From the NCBI GenBank assembly GCA_949288715.1, contig CASELH010000024.1, positions 1-48,837 on the forward strand: a DNA stretch of 48,837 nt. Reading direction: 5' to 3'. Shown here piece after piece: positions 1 to 9,182 of the stretch (the first letter of the stretch is position 1; each line of letters begins with the position of its first letter). The notes under the pieces are model-generated. The model was given only the letters and a program-made list of their open reading frames with translations, was not told the origin of the DNA and ran no database searches. A program made the translations under genes and the position numbers. This stretch comes from an uncultured Bacteroides sp. GTDB lineage: Bacteria; Bacteroidota; Bacteroidia; Bacteroidales; Bacteroidaceae.

Positions 1-982
<982 letters not shown>

Positions 983-1023
983 CTATTATCTCTTGTTTTA
1001 CACTATCTTCTCTTTTCAGCCTC

Positions 1024-1042
1024 GGGGAGGCGGCGCCTCCCC
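1024..1042 (-). promoter_or_regulatory. GC-rich hairpin in atpD leader
   Basis: A near-perfect 19-nt palindrome (GGGGAGGCG, one base, CGCCTCCCC) lies between the proposed atpD promoter box and the start codon. On the minus strand it is not followed by a T-run, so it does not look like an ordinary terminator. It could stabilise the 5' end of the ATP synthase mRNA or bind a regulator; the role is inference. Confidence 0.5.
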
Positions 1043-1057
1043 CTCGAAAAGGCAACG

Positions 1058-1065
1058 CAAAGATA
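1058..1065 (-). promoter_or_regulatory. Putative -7 box for the ATP synthase operon
   Basis: On the minus strand this reads TATCTTTG, matching the Bacteroides primary sigma factor -7 consensus TAnnTTTG. No clear TTTG was found about 20 nt upstream. Transcription from here would give a leader of roughly 80 nt containing the GC-rich hairpin. Confidence 0.55.
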
Positions 1066-1190
1066 ACAAACATATCGACATGGTTGTTACTCCGTGAAGC
1101 ATTTTTTGGCTTTAATACACTCTTTTGAACGTATTACAGCAAAAACGGGACACTGCGTATAACATTGGTTAACGGCAAGGCATCATTATG

Positions 1191-2102
1191 TCATTCCAGC
1201 ATATACTGCCGGGGCGAGCACCCTGTGGCCGCCTTGAAGTACTTACCGAAGAAGGACGCGTTGGGAAAGTTGAGCAGGTCGCTCACCTGCTGGGCGGTGT
1301 ACTGGCGGCTCCTCAGCAGAGCCTTGGCCTCGAGGATGACGTAATCCCTTATCCACTCGCCCGCATGCCGCCCGCCGCACTGGTGCACCACAGTAGACAG
1401 GTATTTGGGCGTGAGGCACAGCTTGTCGGCATAGAAGGCTATGCCCCGCTCCTCGCGGTAATGCTTCTGCACCAACCACAAGAAGCGCTCGAATATCAGC
1501 TGCTGGCGGCTTTGCACCTGCCCGGCCTCCTGCTGGCGGGTGTAGCGCGCCATCCATTGCCGCCCATTGCAGAAGAGCACCTGCATGTAGCCGTTCAGCG
1601 CCTCGCGTGTAAACTCAAAGTCAGGCTGCTCCACCTTGCGCCGCATGGCGCGGTAGATGGTGAGCGACTCGTCCATCTCTTCGGGCGAGACGGACAGCAC
1701 GGATTGCCTCACCAAGTACTTCGTGAACTGCATGGACGTAGCAGCATCGATGCCTTCCTCGTACTTGCGGCCCACGTAGGCTATCATGGCCACCTGGCAG
1801 TCGATGCTCACCTCCAGGCACTCGCCCACCGTGCCGGGCAGCACCACCAGCACCTGTCCGGCCTCCAGGTGGCACTCCTGCAGGTTGATGTGCAGGCTCA
1901 TGGTGCCCGCCGTGCAAAACAGCATCAGCGTGAAGTCTATCTTGAACGGATAGAGGGGGGCAACGAAGTACGAGACTTCATCCATCTGCTGGGGCAGGCC
2001 GAAGTTATCCGTCAGCATGAACTCATTCTCGAAAACCAGCGTGTGCTCCATCATGGGCAGCATGGCCATGTCCAAGGGCTTGAATACGGATGTTTCTTTC
2101 AT
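1191..2102 (-). CDS. AraC family transcriptional regulator
   Basis: A 303-residue cytoplasmic DNA-binding regulator. The N-terminal half (about residues 20-150) resembles the cupin-like effector domain of AraC proteins, including an LEAGQVLVVLPG strand pattern. The C-terminal 100 residues form the double helix-turn-helix: RGIAFYADKLCLTPKYLSTVV is the first helix pair and the end carries NASFFGKYFKAATGCSPRQY, the family signature. It starts 317 bp from, and divergent to, an RND efflux adaptor gene, so it is a plausible local regulator of that pump; this is inferred from position. The effector is unknown. The ATG at 2102 is preceded by a TAnnTTTG box only 24 nt upstream, so the leader would be short. 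Confidence 0.93.
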   Translation of the reverse strand: MKETSVFKPLDMAMLPMMEHTLVFENEFMLTDNFGLPQQMDEVSYFVAPLYPFKIDFTLMLFCTAGTMSLHINLQECHLEAGQVLVVLPGTVGECLEVSIDCQVAMIAYVGRKYEEGIDAATSMQFTKYLVRQSVLSVSPEEMDESLTIYRAMRRKVEQPDFEFTREALNGYMQVLFCNGRQWMARYTRQQEAGQVQSRQQLIFERFLWLVQKHYREERGIAFYADKLCLTPKYLSTVVHQCGGRHAGEWIRDYVILEAKALLRSRQYTAQQVSDLLNFPNASFFGKYFKAATGCSPRQYMLE

Positions 2103-2125
2103 GACGTTTCTATTTTATTTGCCTG

Positions 2126-2133
2126 CAAAAATA
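2126..2133 (-). promoter_or_regulatory. Putative -7 box for the AraC gene
   Basis: The minus strand reads TATTTTTG, matching TAnnTTTG, just upstream of the AraC ATG at 2102. No -33 element at the expected distance was seen, so this is a moderate call. Confidence 0.45.
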
Positions 2134-2278
2134 GCGGTTCAGGACAACATTCGGCGTATTTCCTTATCTTTTTCAGATACAATCCGACCAAAAGGACATA
2201 TCTTCCGCCCAAAGGGAGGCGATGCATCGGCCCAAAACACTGAACTTTGCACCTGTCGGGAAGCGAAGCAGAAGCCTA

Positions 2279-2386
2279 CGGGCAGCCACGAAACCCGCGC
2301 CCGGTAGGGTTGAAACCCCACCAAGCAAGGGTTGAAACGCTACCAAGCGGGGGTTGGAACGCTACCGGACGAGACTTATAAGCCTA
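2279..2386. repeat. 22-nt tandem array A
   Basis: Four to five degenerate tandem units with steps of 22, 20, 22 and 22 nt start at about 2279, 2301, 2321, 2343 and 2365. The best units begin CCAAGC and contain GGGTTG(A/G)AACGCTA. The array fills the end of the 317-bp gap between the divergent AraC and efflux genes and stops 33 nt before the adaptor ATG. The rest of the gap holds the AraC -7 box and no gene. The period is not a multiple of three and no frame stays open, so the array is non-coding. Unit 2321 shares the word AGCAAGGGTTGAAACGCT with the array at the far right of the window. Confidence 0.8.
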
Positions 2387-2419
2387 ATGAATTACTTAAA
2401 CAACAAATATTTAACCGTT

Positions 2420-3475
2420 ATGAAACGAATGTATCTCATTACCCCTCTCATCTGCGCCGCGCTGGCCGGATGCCATGCGCCAGCCGGAGAAGAGGTGGTG
2501 CACAGCGTATTGCTGACCAGCCCCATGCCTGCCCGCGCGGGGCAAGTGTTAGACTTCTCAGGCATCGTCCGCGAGGCGGGCGACATCAGCCTGGGCTTCA
2601 AAACGGCCGGGCAAATAAGCCGCATAGCCGTGAATGAAGGCGACTTTGTGCGCCAGGGGCAGCTTATCGCCACGCTGGATGATGCCGACTACCGCCTGGG
2701 TGTGGAAGCCCTGCAAGTGCAATATGACCAACTCACTGCCGAGGTGAAACGCCTGGAGCAATTGTATAAGGGCAAAAGCGTCTCTGCCAACGACTACGAG
2801 AAGGCGGTGGCCGGCCTGAAGCAACTGGGCGTGCAGCTACAGGTGAACAAGAACAAGCTGGACTACACCCGCCTCTGCGCCCCCGTAAGCGGCTATGTGC
2901 GGGAAGTGAACTTCGACGAGGCGGAGATGGTGAACGCCGGAACGCCCGTCATCAGCCTGCTGGATGTGGGCGGCATGGAGGTGGAGTTGGACGTGCCCGC
3001 CACGGTCTACCGCAACCGGGAGCACATCGAAAGCATCGCTTGCCAGCCCGCCGACACCCCGGCCAAGCCCATGCCGATGAAGCTGCTGAGCCTGACGCCT
3101 AAGGCCGACGCCACCCAGCTTTACCGCATGCGCCTGGGTTTTGCCTCCACGCCCGATGCCGCGCTGACGGCAGGCCGCAACGTGCAGGTCAGCCTCCGTC
3201 TGGCGGAGGCCGAGGGTTCGCAAGACTTTGTCCTCCCCTTGTCCACGCTTTTCCAGGAACAAGGCGAGAGCTATGTATGGACCGTGGGCGGAGACTCTAT
3301 TATAAATATGGTGAAAGTGTCCGTGCAAGGGACAACTCCTGAGGGCCGTGCCGTCGTGGCAGGTCTGAAGGGCGATGAATCCGTGGTGCGGGCCGGTGTG
3401 CACGCCCTGCGCCAAGGCGAGAAGGTGCGGATAATAGACGAATCGAGTGAAACCAATGTAGGAGGGCAGTTGTGA
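2420..3475 (+). CDS. RND efflux periplasmic adaptor, lipoprotein
   Basis: Membrane-fusion (HlyD/AcrA-type) adaptor that links an inner-membrane RND pump to an outer-membrane channel. The chosen ATG at 2420 gives MKRMYLITPLICAALAGC, a lipoprotein signal with lipobox LAGC (Cys18); upstream in-frame starts would bury this signal. After it come a beta-strand/lipoyl half (GFKTAGQISRIAVNEGDFV, then GQLIATLDDADYR), a coiled-coil hairpin (about residues 85-130), the second lipoyl half (LCAPVSGYVREV) and a beta-barrel and membrane-proximal domain. The 351 residues are usual for the family. Its stop codon overlaps the start of the pump gene (TGATG), indicating translational coupling. Substrates cannot be read from the sequence. 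Confidence 0.95.
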   Translation: MKRMYLITPLICAALAGCHAPAGEEVVHSVLLTSPMPARAGQVLDFSGIVREAGDISLGFKTAGQISRIAVNEGDFVRQGQLIATLDDADYRLGVEALQVQYDQLTAEVKRLEQLYKGKSVSANDYEKAVAGLKQLGVQLQVNKNKLDYTRLCAPVSGYVREVNFDEAEMVNAGTPVISLLDVGGMEVELDVPATVYRNREHIESIACQPADTPAKPMPMKLLSLTPKADATQLYRMRLGFASTPDAALTAGRNVQVSLRLAEAEGSQDFVLPLSTLFQEQGESYVWTVGGDSIINMVKVSVQGTTPEGRAVVAGLKGDESVVRAGVHALRQGEKVRIIDESSETNVGGQL

Positions 3476-6400
3476 TGAAGATAACCGAATTTTTCATGCG
3501 CCGCCCCACCCTGTTTTGGTCGCTCATGGCGGGTATTATTGTGGCAGGCATCATTTGCTTTATCCAGATGCCCAAACTGGAAGACCCGGCCGTAGCCGTG
3601 AAGCAGGCCATGGTGGTGGTGCCCTATCCCGGCGCCAGCGCCCACGAGGTGGAACTGGACGTTGCCCTGAAGATGGAAGACGCCCTGCGCACCTTGCCCG
3701 ACGTGAAGAAGATTAAGACCGAGTGCCACGACGGCACTGCCATGTTTACCGTGGAATTCCTCCTCTCCGTACCCTTGGACGAGCTGGAGCAACGCTTCGA
3801 CTTGCTGCGCCGCAAGGTGAACGACCTGCGCGCCACCCTGCCCCAAGGCTGCTACGACCCGGTTGTGGTGGACGACATGATGGATGTGTACGGCATCTTC
3901 TACGCCTTCAAAGGCGATGGCTACACCTATCCCGAACTCTACAAATACGCCCGGATGATACGGCGGGAGCTGCTCGCCATAGATGGGGTGAAGCGGGTGA
4001 ATATAGCGGGCAACCGCGACGAGGTCATCAACATCGTCCTTTCCCAGGAACAACTGTCGCGCAACGGCCTGGTGCCCGTGCAAATCATGTCCGCCCTGAA
4101 CGGCGCCAGTCAGACGGTAAATGCCGGTAACTATGACACGACCGACGGCGAACGCTTGCGCATCCAGGTGGCGGGCCAGATAAAGGATGAGGCGGAGATA
4201 CGCAACATCCTTATCCAAACCACCGACGGGAAGACGGTGCGACTGGGTGACATCGCCCGTGTGGAACGCACCTATGCCGAGCCTCAGCGCAACGGCTTCT
4301 TCGTGTCCGGCAAACCGGCCTTGGCCATCTGCCTGGCCATGGAGGAAGACGCCATTGTGCCCGATGTGGGCAAGGCCGTGGACAAGCGTCTGGCGGAAGT
4401 GATGAAGCGCGTCCCCGTGGGCATGGAGACGGAGAAGATATTCTTCCAGCCCGACAAGGTGGATGAAGCCATCAACTCCTTTATGTGGAACCTGGTGGAG
4501 TCCGTAGCCATCGTGATACTGGTTTTGATATTCAGCATGGGCTTCCGCAGCGGCGTTATCATAGGCTTCGGGCTGATATTGACCATCGCTTTGTCCTTCC
4601 CCATCCTGCTCACCATGGGCACGACGCTGCAACGCATTTCCCTTGGCGCCTTCATTGTGGCTATGGGGATGCTGGTGGACAACGCCATCGTCATCATGGA
4701 CGGCATCCTGATAGACAAGCAGCGGGGCTTCGGGCCGAAGACGTACCTCTACCGCATCGGGTGCAACACGGCCCTTCCCCTGCTGGGGGCGACTATCATT
4801 GCGGCGTCCACATTCTTATGCATCTACCTCTGCCCCGGCTCGGCGGGCGAATATGCGGGTGACTTGTTCCTGGTACTTTGCGTCAGTCTGCTGGCCAGCT
4901 GGGTGTTGGCGTTGATTCAAGTGCCTGTGTGCGCCAAGTCGTGGTTGCCCGCCCGGGTGAAGGCCAAGCAGCAGGGAGAGGTGATGAACTCCCCCGTACA
5001 CCGCCTGGTGCGCCGCACCGTGGCCGTGCTGATAGCCCATCGGGCCGCGACGCTGACTGTGGCCGTGGCGGTGTTGGCGGTATGTGTCTTCGGCATGACA
5101 CGGGTAAAGAACCTCTTCTTCCCTGACTTCGACTACAAACAATTCGTTGTGGAGTACTTCCTTCCCGCCCAAAGCAGCCCCGACCGGGTAAAAAAGGACT
5201 TGCAGGAAATGACCGCCTTGCTGGAGCAGAATCCCGCCATAGAGCGTGTGGCCGCCAGCATGGGCAGCGCTCCGGCGCATTACTGCCTGGTGCGCCCTAT
5301 GACATCGGGCGGCGATTGCTATGGCGAGTTGATGGTGGATTGCAAGGATTACGCCACGGTGATGGAGCAGATACCCGGCATCCGGAGGCAGTTGCGCGAG
5401 CTTTATCCCGATGCCTACATCCGCATCCGCAAGTATAACTTCTCCATCTCGACCTCGCACACGGTGGAAGTGGAGTTCAGCGGACCCGACCCTGCCGTAT
5501 TACGCCAGCTGAGCCGGCAAGCGGAGGACATCATGCGGCAGTGCCCCTACGTGGACCCTTATTCCGTAGAAAACAACTGGAAGCCCCGTGGCAAGGTGTT
5601 CGTAGCCGATTACAACCGTGCCAACGCCCTGCGTGCCGGCATCGAGCGGAGCGATGTGGCCAACGCCTTGATGGCCGCCACGGATGGCATGACGGTAGGC
5701 GCGCTGACCGACCAAGACCGCACGACGCTGGTCAACCTCCAAGTGCGCCAGCCCGACGGCAGCCGCATCACGGACCTTCGGAATATCCCCGTATGGAGCA
5801 CGCTGAACCTGCACTTCTCCAACGAAGCCCTGCAAAGCGTGGTGACGGGCGGCAAGAATGTGGAGACGCTGCAAGACGAGCTCTTCCGCAGCGTCCCCCT
5901 GAGCAACGTGACGGACGACCTGCGCCTGTCGTGGGACGAGAACGCGGTGTTCCGCGTCAACGGGCAACGGGCCATCGAGGCGGAGTGCGACCCCAACACC
6001 GACCTCTACGACGCCACGCCCGCCAAGGTAATGGCCTCCATCCGCCCTGCCATCGACGCCATTCCCCTGCCCGACGGCTACCAGCGCAAATGGATAGGCG
6101 AAAGCGAAATGCAGGACGAGGCCATCGGCGGACTGATGAAGTACGTGCCCATCACGCTCTTCATCGTGCTGATTACCTTACTCTTGCTGTTCAATAGTTG
6201 GAAGAAGACCATCCTCATCCTCCTGTGCTTTCCCTTCGTCTTCTGCGGCATCACGCCCGCCTTATTGGCCTTCCGCCAGCCCTTCACGTTCATGGCCATT
6301 GTCGGGGTCATAGGCCTGATAGGCATGATGGTGAAGAACGCCATTGTGCTGGTGGACGAAATCAACCGCCTGCAAAGGGAGGAGCGGATGCCCGCCTACC

Positions 6401-6618
6401 GGGCCGTCATCGAGGCCACGGTGTCGCGCGTGCGTCCGGTGCTGATGGCGTCGCTCACTACCATCGTCGGCATGATTCCCTTGTTAGGCGACCCGATGTA
6501 TGGTTCCATGGCCATCACCATCATGGGAGGCCTCACCGTTGGCACCGTCATTACCCTGTTGCTGCTGCCATTTTTTTACACAGTACTGTTCCCTAAGACC
6601 GTGCAATCTGTCAAGTAA
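3475..6618 (+). CDS. RND efflux transporter permease
   Basis: Proton-driven inner-membrane pump of the AcrB/HAE1 superfamily, 1047 residues, the full family length. It opens with the characteristic MKITEFFMRRPTLFWSLMAG first membrane helix, followed by a large periplasmic loop, helices 2-6 (from about residue 340), a second periplasmic loop and the last helices. The proton-relay region of TM4 reads GMLVDNAIVIMDG, keeping the first acidic residue and having Asn at the second. TM10 reads GMMVKNAIVLVDEI with the conserved Lys. The start is the ATG at 3475 overlapping the adaptor stop; a GTG one codon earlier is possible. It works with the adaptor upstream and the TolC-like channel downstream. 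Drug, bile salt or metabolite export are all possible. Confidence 0.96.
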   Translation: MKITEFFMRRPTLFWSLMAGIIVAGIICFIQMPKLEDPAVAVKQAMVVVPYPGASAHEVELDVALKMEDALRTLPDVKKIKTECHDGTAMFTVEFLLSVPLDELEQRFDLLRRKVNDLRATLPQGCYDPVVVDDMMDVYGIFYAFKGDGYTYPELYKYARMIRRELLAIDGVKRVNIAGNRDEVINIVLSQEQLSRNGLVPVQIMSALNGASQTVNAGNYDTTDGERLRIQVAGQIKDEAEIRNILIQTTDGKTVRLGDIARVERTYAEPQRNGFFVSGKPALAICLAMEEDAIVPDVGKAVDKRLAEVMKRVPVGMETEKIFFQPDKVDEAINSFMWNLVESVAIVILVLIFSMGFRSGVIIGFGLILTIALSFPILLTMGTTLQRISLGAFIVAMGMLVDNAIVIMDGILIDKQRGFGPKTYLYRIGCNTALPLLGATIIAASTFLCIYLCPGSAGEYAGDLFLVLCVSLLASWVLALIQVPVCAKSWLPARVKAKQQGEVMNSPVHRLVRRTVAVLIAHRAATLTVAVAVLAVCVFGMTRVKNLFFPDFDYKQFVVEYFLPAQSSPDRVKKDLQEMTALLEQNPAIERVAASMGSAPAHYCLVRPMTSGGDCYGELMVDCKDYATVMEQIPGIRRQLRELYPDAYIRIRKYNFSISTSHTVEVEFSGPDPAVLRQLSRQAEDIMRQCPYVDPYSVENNWKPRGKVFVADYNRANALRAGIERSDVANALMAATDGMTVGALTDQDRTTLVNLQVRQPDGSRITDLRNIPVWSTLNLHFSNEALQSVVTGGKNVETLQDELFRSVPLSNVTDDLRLSWDENAVFRVNGQRAIEAECDPNTDLYDATPAKVMASIRPAIDAIPLPDGYQRKWIGESEMQDEAIGGLMKYVPITLFIVLITLLLLFNSWKKTILILLCFPFVFCGITPALLAFRQPFTFMAIVGVIGLIGMMVKNAIVLVDEINRLQREERMPAYRAVIEATVSRVRPVLMASLTTIVGMIPLLGDPMYGSMAITIMGGLTVGTVITLLLLPFFYTVLFPKTVQSVK

Positions 6619-6643
6619 GTGAAAAAATGGCCAGACACCCCTA

Positions 6644-6819
6644 CATCGGCCTCATCGGAGGAAAAATCGGCCTCACAGGTACTTCTGACAGGGGTTTGGC
6701 GTTTGTCCCCGACGAGGGTCTCGTTTGTCCCCCACGAGGGTCTCGTTTGTCCCCCACGAGGGCCTCGTTTGTCCCCCACGAGAAACCCGTCGGGGACAAG
6801 AGGGAAACCGATGCCTCTT
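6644..6819. repeat. 22-nt tandem array B
   Basis: A tandem array with an exact 22-nt period: units start at 6688, 6710, 6732, 6754, 6776 and 6798, with weaker related units (ATCGGCCTCA at 6645 and 6666) before them. The best three contain CACGAGG(G)(T/C)CTCGTTTGTCC and differ by one or two bases. Each has the palindrome CGAGG..CTCG, so every unit can form a small stem. The array lies inside the efflux gene set, filling the 245-bp gap between pump and channel, where it could modulate channel expression. A long frame reads through it in phase with the channel gene, but the signal peptide of that protein begins after the array. Confidence 0.85.
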
Positions 6820-6863
6820 TTGTAAACATATTTATTAATACCGGATACCTCAACAGAACAGAT

Positions 6864-8168
6864 ATGAAACGAATATTTTTTACCCTTTCCCTACTCCTGG
6901 GCCTGACAGCAAGCCATGCCCAGGCCCCCCTTGCCCTCTCCCAACAGGCTTGCCGGGAGATGGCGCTCCGCCACAGCGAAGACCTCAAGCGGGCGGACAA
7001 CGCCGTCCGCCAGGCGGAAATGGACAAAAGCATTGCCCTGGCCGCCTACCTGCCCCAACTCGATGCCACCGGCACGGGGGCTTACGTGGGCGACATAGAC
7101 ATGATGGGCATGGAGCTGCAAATGCGCGGAATGTACATGGCTGGCATAGCCTTGACGCAGCCCATCTACACCGGAGGCCGCATCCGCACCGGCAACCGTC
7201 TGGCTAAAATAGGCCGGGAGAGCCAGCAGGAAAACCGCCGCAAGACCAGGATGCAGGTAATTGCCGATGCCGACCAGGCTTACTGGAACTACATCGCCGT
7301 GACATGGAAAGTGCGGATGCTGGACGCCTACAAGGCGCAGATGGATACCTTGTTTGCCCAGGTGGAGACCAGCCGCACCGTCGGCATGGCCACGGACAAC
7401 GACCTGCTGCGCATCCGCACCAAGCGGAGCGACATCCACTACCAGTGGCAGAAGGCCAAGAACGGGGCCAACCTCTGCCGGCTGGCCTTGTGCAATGTCC
7501 TCGGTTGCCCGCTGGAGACGGAGATAGCGCCTACGGATACCGTAATCAGCGTATCGCCCGCCTCCACGCTCGATGCCGACATCTCCCTGCGCCCCGAAGT
7601 GCAGTTGCTCCACAAGCAGGTGGAGGCGGCCGAACAACAGGTCAAGATGGCTCGGGCCGACATACTTCCTACGGTAGGAATCTCGGCCGGATATGTCTAT
7701 TATGGCAATGTCAAACTAAAAGGAATGACCCAGGATGCGCAGGGAAACGCCGTGCCCTTCACGCAGAAATTCAATGACGGTCTGCCTATGGTGATGGCCT
7801 CGGTAAGCATCCCCCTGGTGCGCTGGGGAGCCGGACTAAAGAAAATAAAAAGGGCCAAGCTGGACGCTGAAAACGCCCGCTTGGACCTGCAGAAGAACAC
7901 GCGCCTGCTCAGCATCGAAGCCACGCAGGCCGCGCAAAACTTAGAAGACAGCTACTTGCTGATAGAAACCGCCGACTTGGGAGCCCGCGAGGCGGACGAG
8001 AATCTCAGCATCCAGCACCGCCGCTATCTGAACGGCATGGCCACCCTGACTGACTTGCTCGACGCACAATCCCAATGGCAGCAGGCGCAAAGCAACCTGA
8101 TAGACGCGCAGACGCAACACAAGATTTACGAGACGGAATACCTGCGCGTCACCGGCCGACTGGAATAA
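6864..8168 (+). CDS. TolC-like outer membrane efflux channel
   Basis: Outer-membrane factor of the tripartite RND pump, forming a trimeric channel-tunnel. The ATG at 6864 gives MKRIFFTLSLLLGLTASHAQA, a signal peptide probably cut after SHA; in-frame starts further upstream fall in the repeat array and would hide this signal. The 434-residue protein has the two-fold repeat of the family: helical stretches rich in Ala/Gln/Glu (QACREMALRHSEDLKRADNA, and the matching SIEATQAAQNLEDSYLLIE) separated by beta strands such as GIALTQPIYTGGRIRTG and VMASVSIPLVRWGAG. It follows the pump on the same strand, but the 245-bp gap with array B leaves room for a separate promoter. It is convergent with the hydrolase gene that ends 32 bp downstream. 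Confidence 0.94.
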   Translation: MKRIFFTLSLLLGLTASHAQAPLALSQQACREMALRHSEDLKRADNAVRQAEMDKSIALAAYLPQLDATGTGAYVGDIDMMGMELQMRGMYMAGIALTQPIYTGGRIRTGNRLAKIGRESQQENRRKTRMQVIADADQAYWNYIAVTWKVRMLDAYKAQMDTLFAQVETSRTVGMATDNDLLRIRTKRSDIHYQWQKAKNGANLCRLALCNVLGCPLETEIAPTDTVISVSPASTLDADISLRPEVQLLHKQVEAAEQQVKMARADILPTVGISAGYVYYGNVKLKGMTQDAQGNAVPFTQKFNDGLPMVMASVSIPLVRWGAGLKKIKRAKLDAENARLDLQKNTRLLSIEATQAAQNLEDSYLLIETADLGAREADENLSIQHRRYLNGMATLTDLLDAQSQWQQAQSNLIDAQTQHKIYETEYLRVTGRLE

Positions 8169-8200
8169 GGCGCCCATCCCTGCCTGCTCCCCATCTCCCT

Positions 8201-9040
8201 TTATCGCTCAAGGAAGGCGGGAGCGGGCAAGTGCATGCCGGCCATAAGCAGCCCGTTGTCGTGGGCATACTGCAGGATGCGCTTACGCGAAGCCCGCGCA
8301 GCCTCCTTGTCCGCATCGAACGAAGCGCAGATGTCGGGATTGGCCAACTGCAAGGCAGCCCCATGAATCAGGTCGCCTATCACCAGCAACCTGCCCAGTT
8401 GGTAGACCGTGTGCCCCGGCGTATGCCCCACGGCATTGATGGGAAGCACCCCGCAGGGCAGCACGTCGCCAAACTCAAAGCACTTCAGCTGCTTCTTGTA
8501 AGCGTCGAAGGTCTTGACGACTTGGGCTTTCTTATCGTCGGGCATCGCCATCCAGCCCTCATACTCCATGCGCGAAACCAGCACGGTGGCATTGGGAAAC
8601 TCCACTTTATCGCCCTCCAGCATGCCACCGATGTGGTCGCCGTGCAAGTGGGTAAGGAACAGATAGTCAATCTCGGAAGTCTTAACACCCAGTGAGTCTA
8701 ACAAGGGCAATACCCGGCCTTTCCCTCTGCCCAGACCGGCATCAAAAAGAAGTTGCACACCGTCTTTCTCTACCAGGAAAGCGCTGATGGTGGAGGGCAC
8801 ACCATCCTGCAGCCCCAGGCTATCCACCAATGCATCGCTCGCATCGGCGAAGATGCTTCTCGACTGTTTCCGCCCTACGTCTTGCAGCCAGGTGACCTTC
8901 AAGCCGTCCTCCATTTGCAGGATTTTCACCTCGCTGGAAGCATCCGTACCCGCTTCAGCCTTAACTTGCGGAGCCTTTGAAGCCTGCCCGCACCCAACCA
9001 ATGACAAAACCATGGCCATAACAAAAAATGTACGTTTCAT
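8201..9040 (-). CDS. Metallo-beta-lactamase-fold hydrolase, lipoprotein
   Basis: A 279-residue exported zinc hydrolase. MKRTFFVMAMVLSLVGC is a lipoprotein signal with Cys17 as the lipidation site. The full MBL metal-ligand set is visible: THLHGDH (His131, His133, Asp135, His136), GHTPGH, VIGDLIHG and a final AGMHLP histidine. This pattern resembles the lactonase/YtnP-like branch rather than true class B beta-lactamases, so a lactone or ester is a more likely substrate than a beta-lactam, but that is inference. It is monocistronic, with a promoter box at 9088-9095 on the same strand, and diverges from the DUF5106 gene. Several in-frame Met codons exist, but only the ATG at 9040 keeps the complete signal peptide. 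Confidence 0.9.
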   Translation of the reverse strand: MKRTFFVMAMVLSLVGCGQASKAPQVKAEAGTDASSEVKILQMEDGLKVTWLQDVGRKQSRSIFADASDALVDSLGLQDGVPSTISAFLVEKDGVQLLFDAGLGRGKGRVLPLLDSLGVKTSEIDYLFLTHLHGDHIGGMLEGDKVEFPNATVLVSRMEYEGWMAMPDDKKAQVVKTFDAYKKQLKCFEFGDVLPCGVLPINAVGHTPGHTVYQLGRLLVIGDLIHGAALQLANPDICASFDADKEAARASRKRILQYAHDNGLLMAGMHLPAPAFLER

Positions 9041-9087
9041 TGTGCTTTAAAGTTTTTATGGATTATAGACTTTAGTGATAACTACCG

Positions 9088-9095
9088 CAAAAATA
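9088..9095 (-). promoter_or_regulatory. Putative -7 box for the MBL hydrolase
   Basis: The minus strand reads TATTTTTG (TAnnTTTG), 48 nt before the ATG at 9040. A TTTG lies about 23 nt further upstream, slightly more than the usual spacing. Confidence 0.5.
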
Positions 9096-9138
9096 AGTTT
9101 TTATCCAGAAAAACGATACAAAAAAGAAAATAAATCTG

Positions 9139-9146
9139 TATGTTTG
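9139..9146 (+). promoter_or_regulatory. Putative -7 box for the DUF5106 gene
   Basis: TATGTTTG matches TAnnTTTG and lies 36 nt before the ATG at 9183. No good -33 element is visible; upstream is an A-rich tract. Confidence 0.5.
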
Positions 9147-9182
9147 CCCCAGAATTAAGACGCAAACAGAACTTTTATCACT

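Noticed and set aside
2279-2386. 22-nt arrays as coding repeats
   Set aside because: A period of 22 is not a multiple of three, so each unit shifts frame, and real start sites with signal peptides lie after the arrays.
3271-4632. 453-codon frame opposite the RND pump and adaptor
   Set aside because: Antisense of two well-identified efflux genes, crosses their boundary, and its product is low-complexity and His/Gln/Gly-rich.
6644-6819. CRISPR array interpretation of the 22-nt repeats
   Set aside because: Repeats are contiguous without unique 30-40 nt spacers, and no cas gene is in the window. The same holds for the other arrays.
8201-9040. Antibiotic-resistance metallo-beta-lactamase
   Set aside because: The metal motif is present, but the overall pattern is of the general MBL-fold hydrolases; nothing supports beta-lactam hydrolysis.
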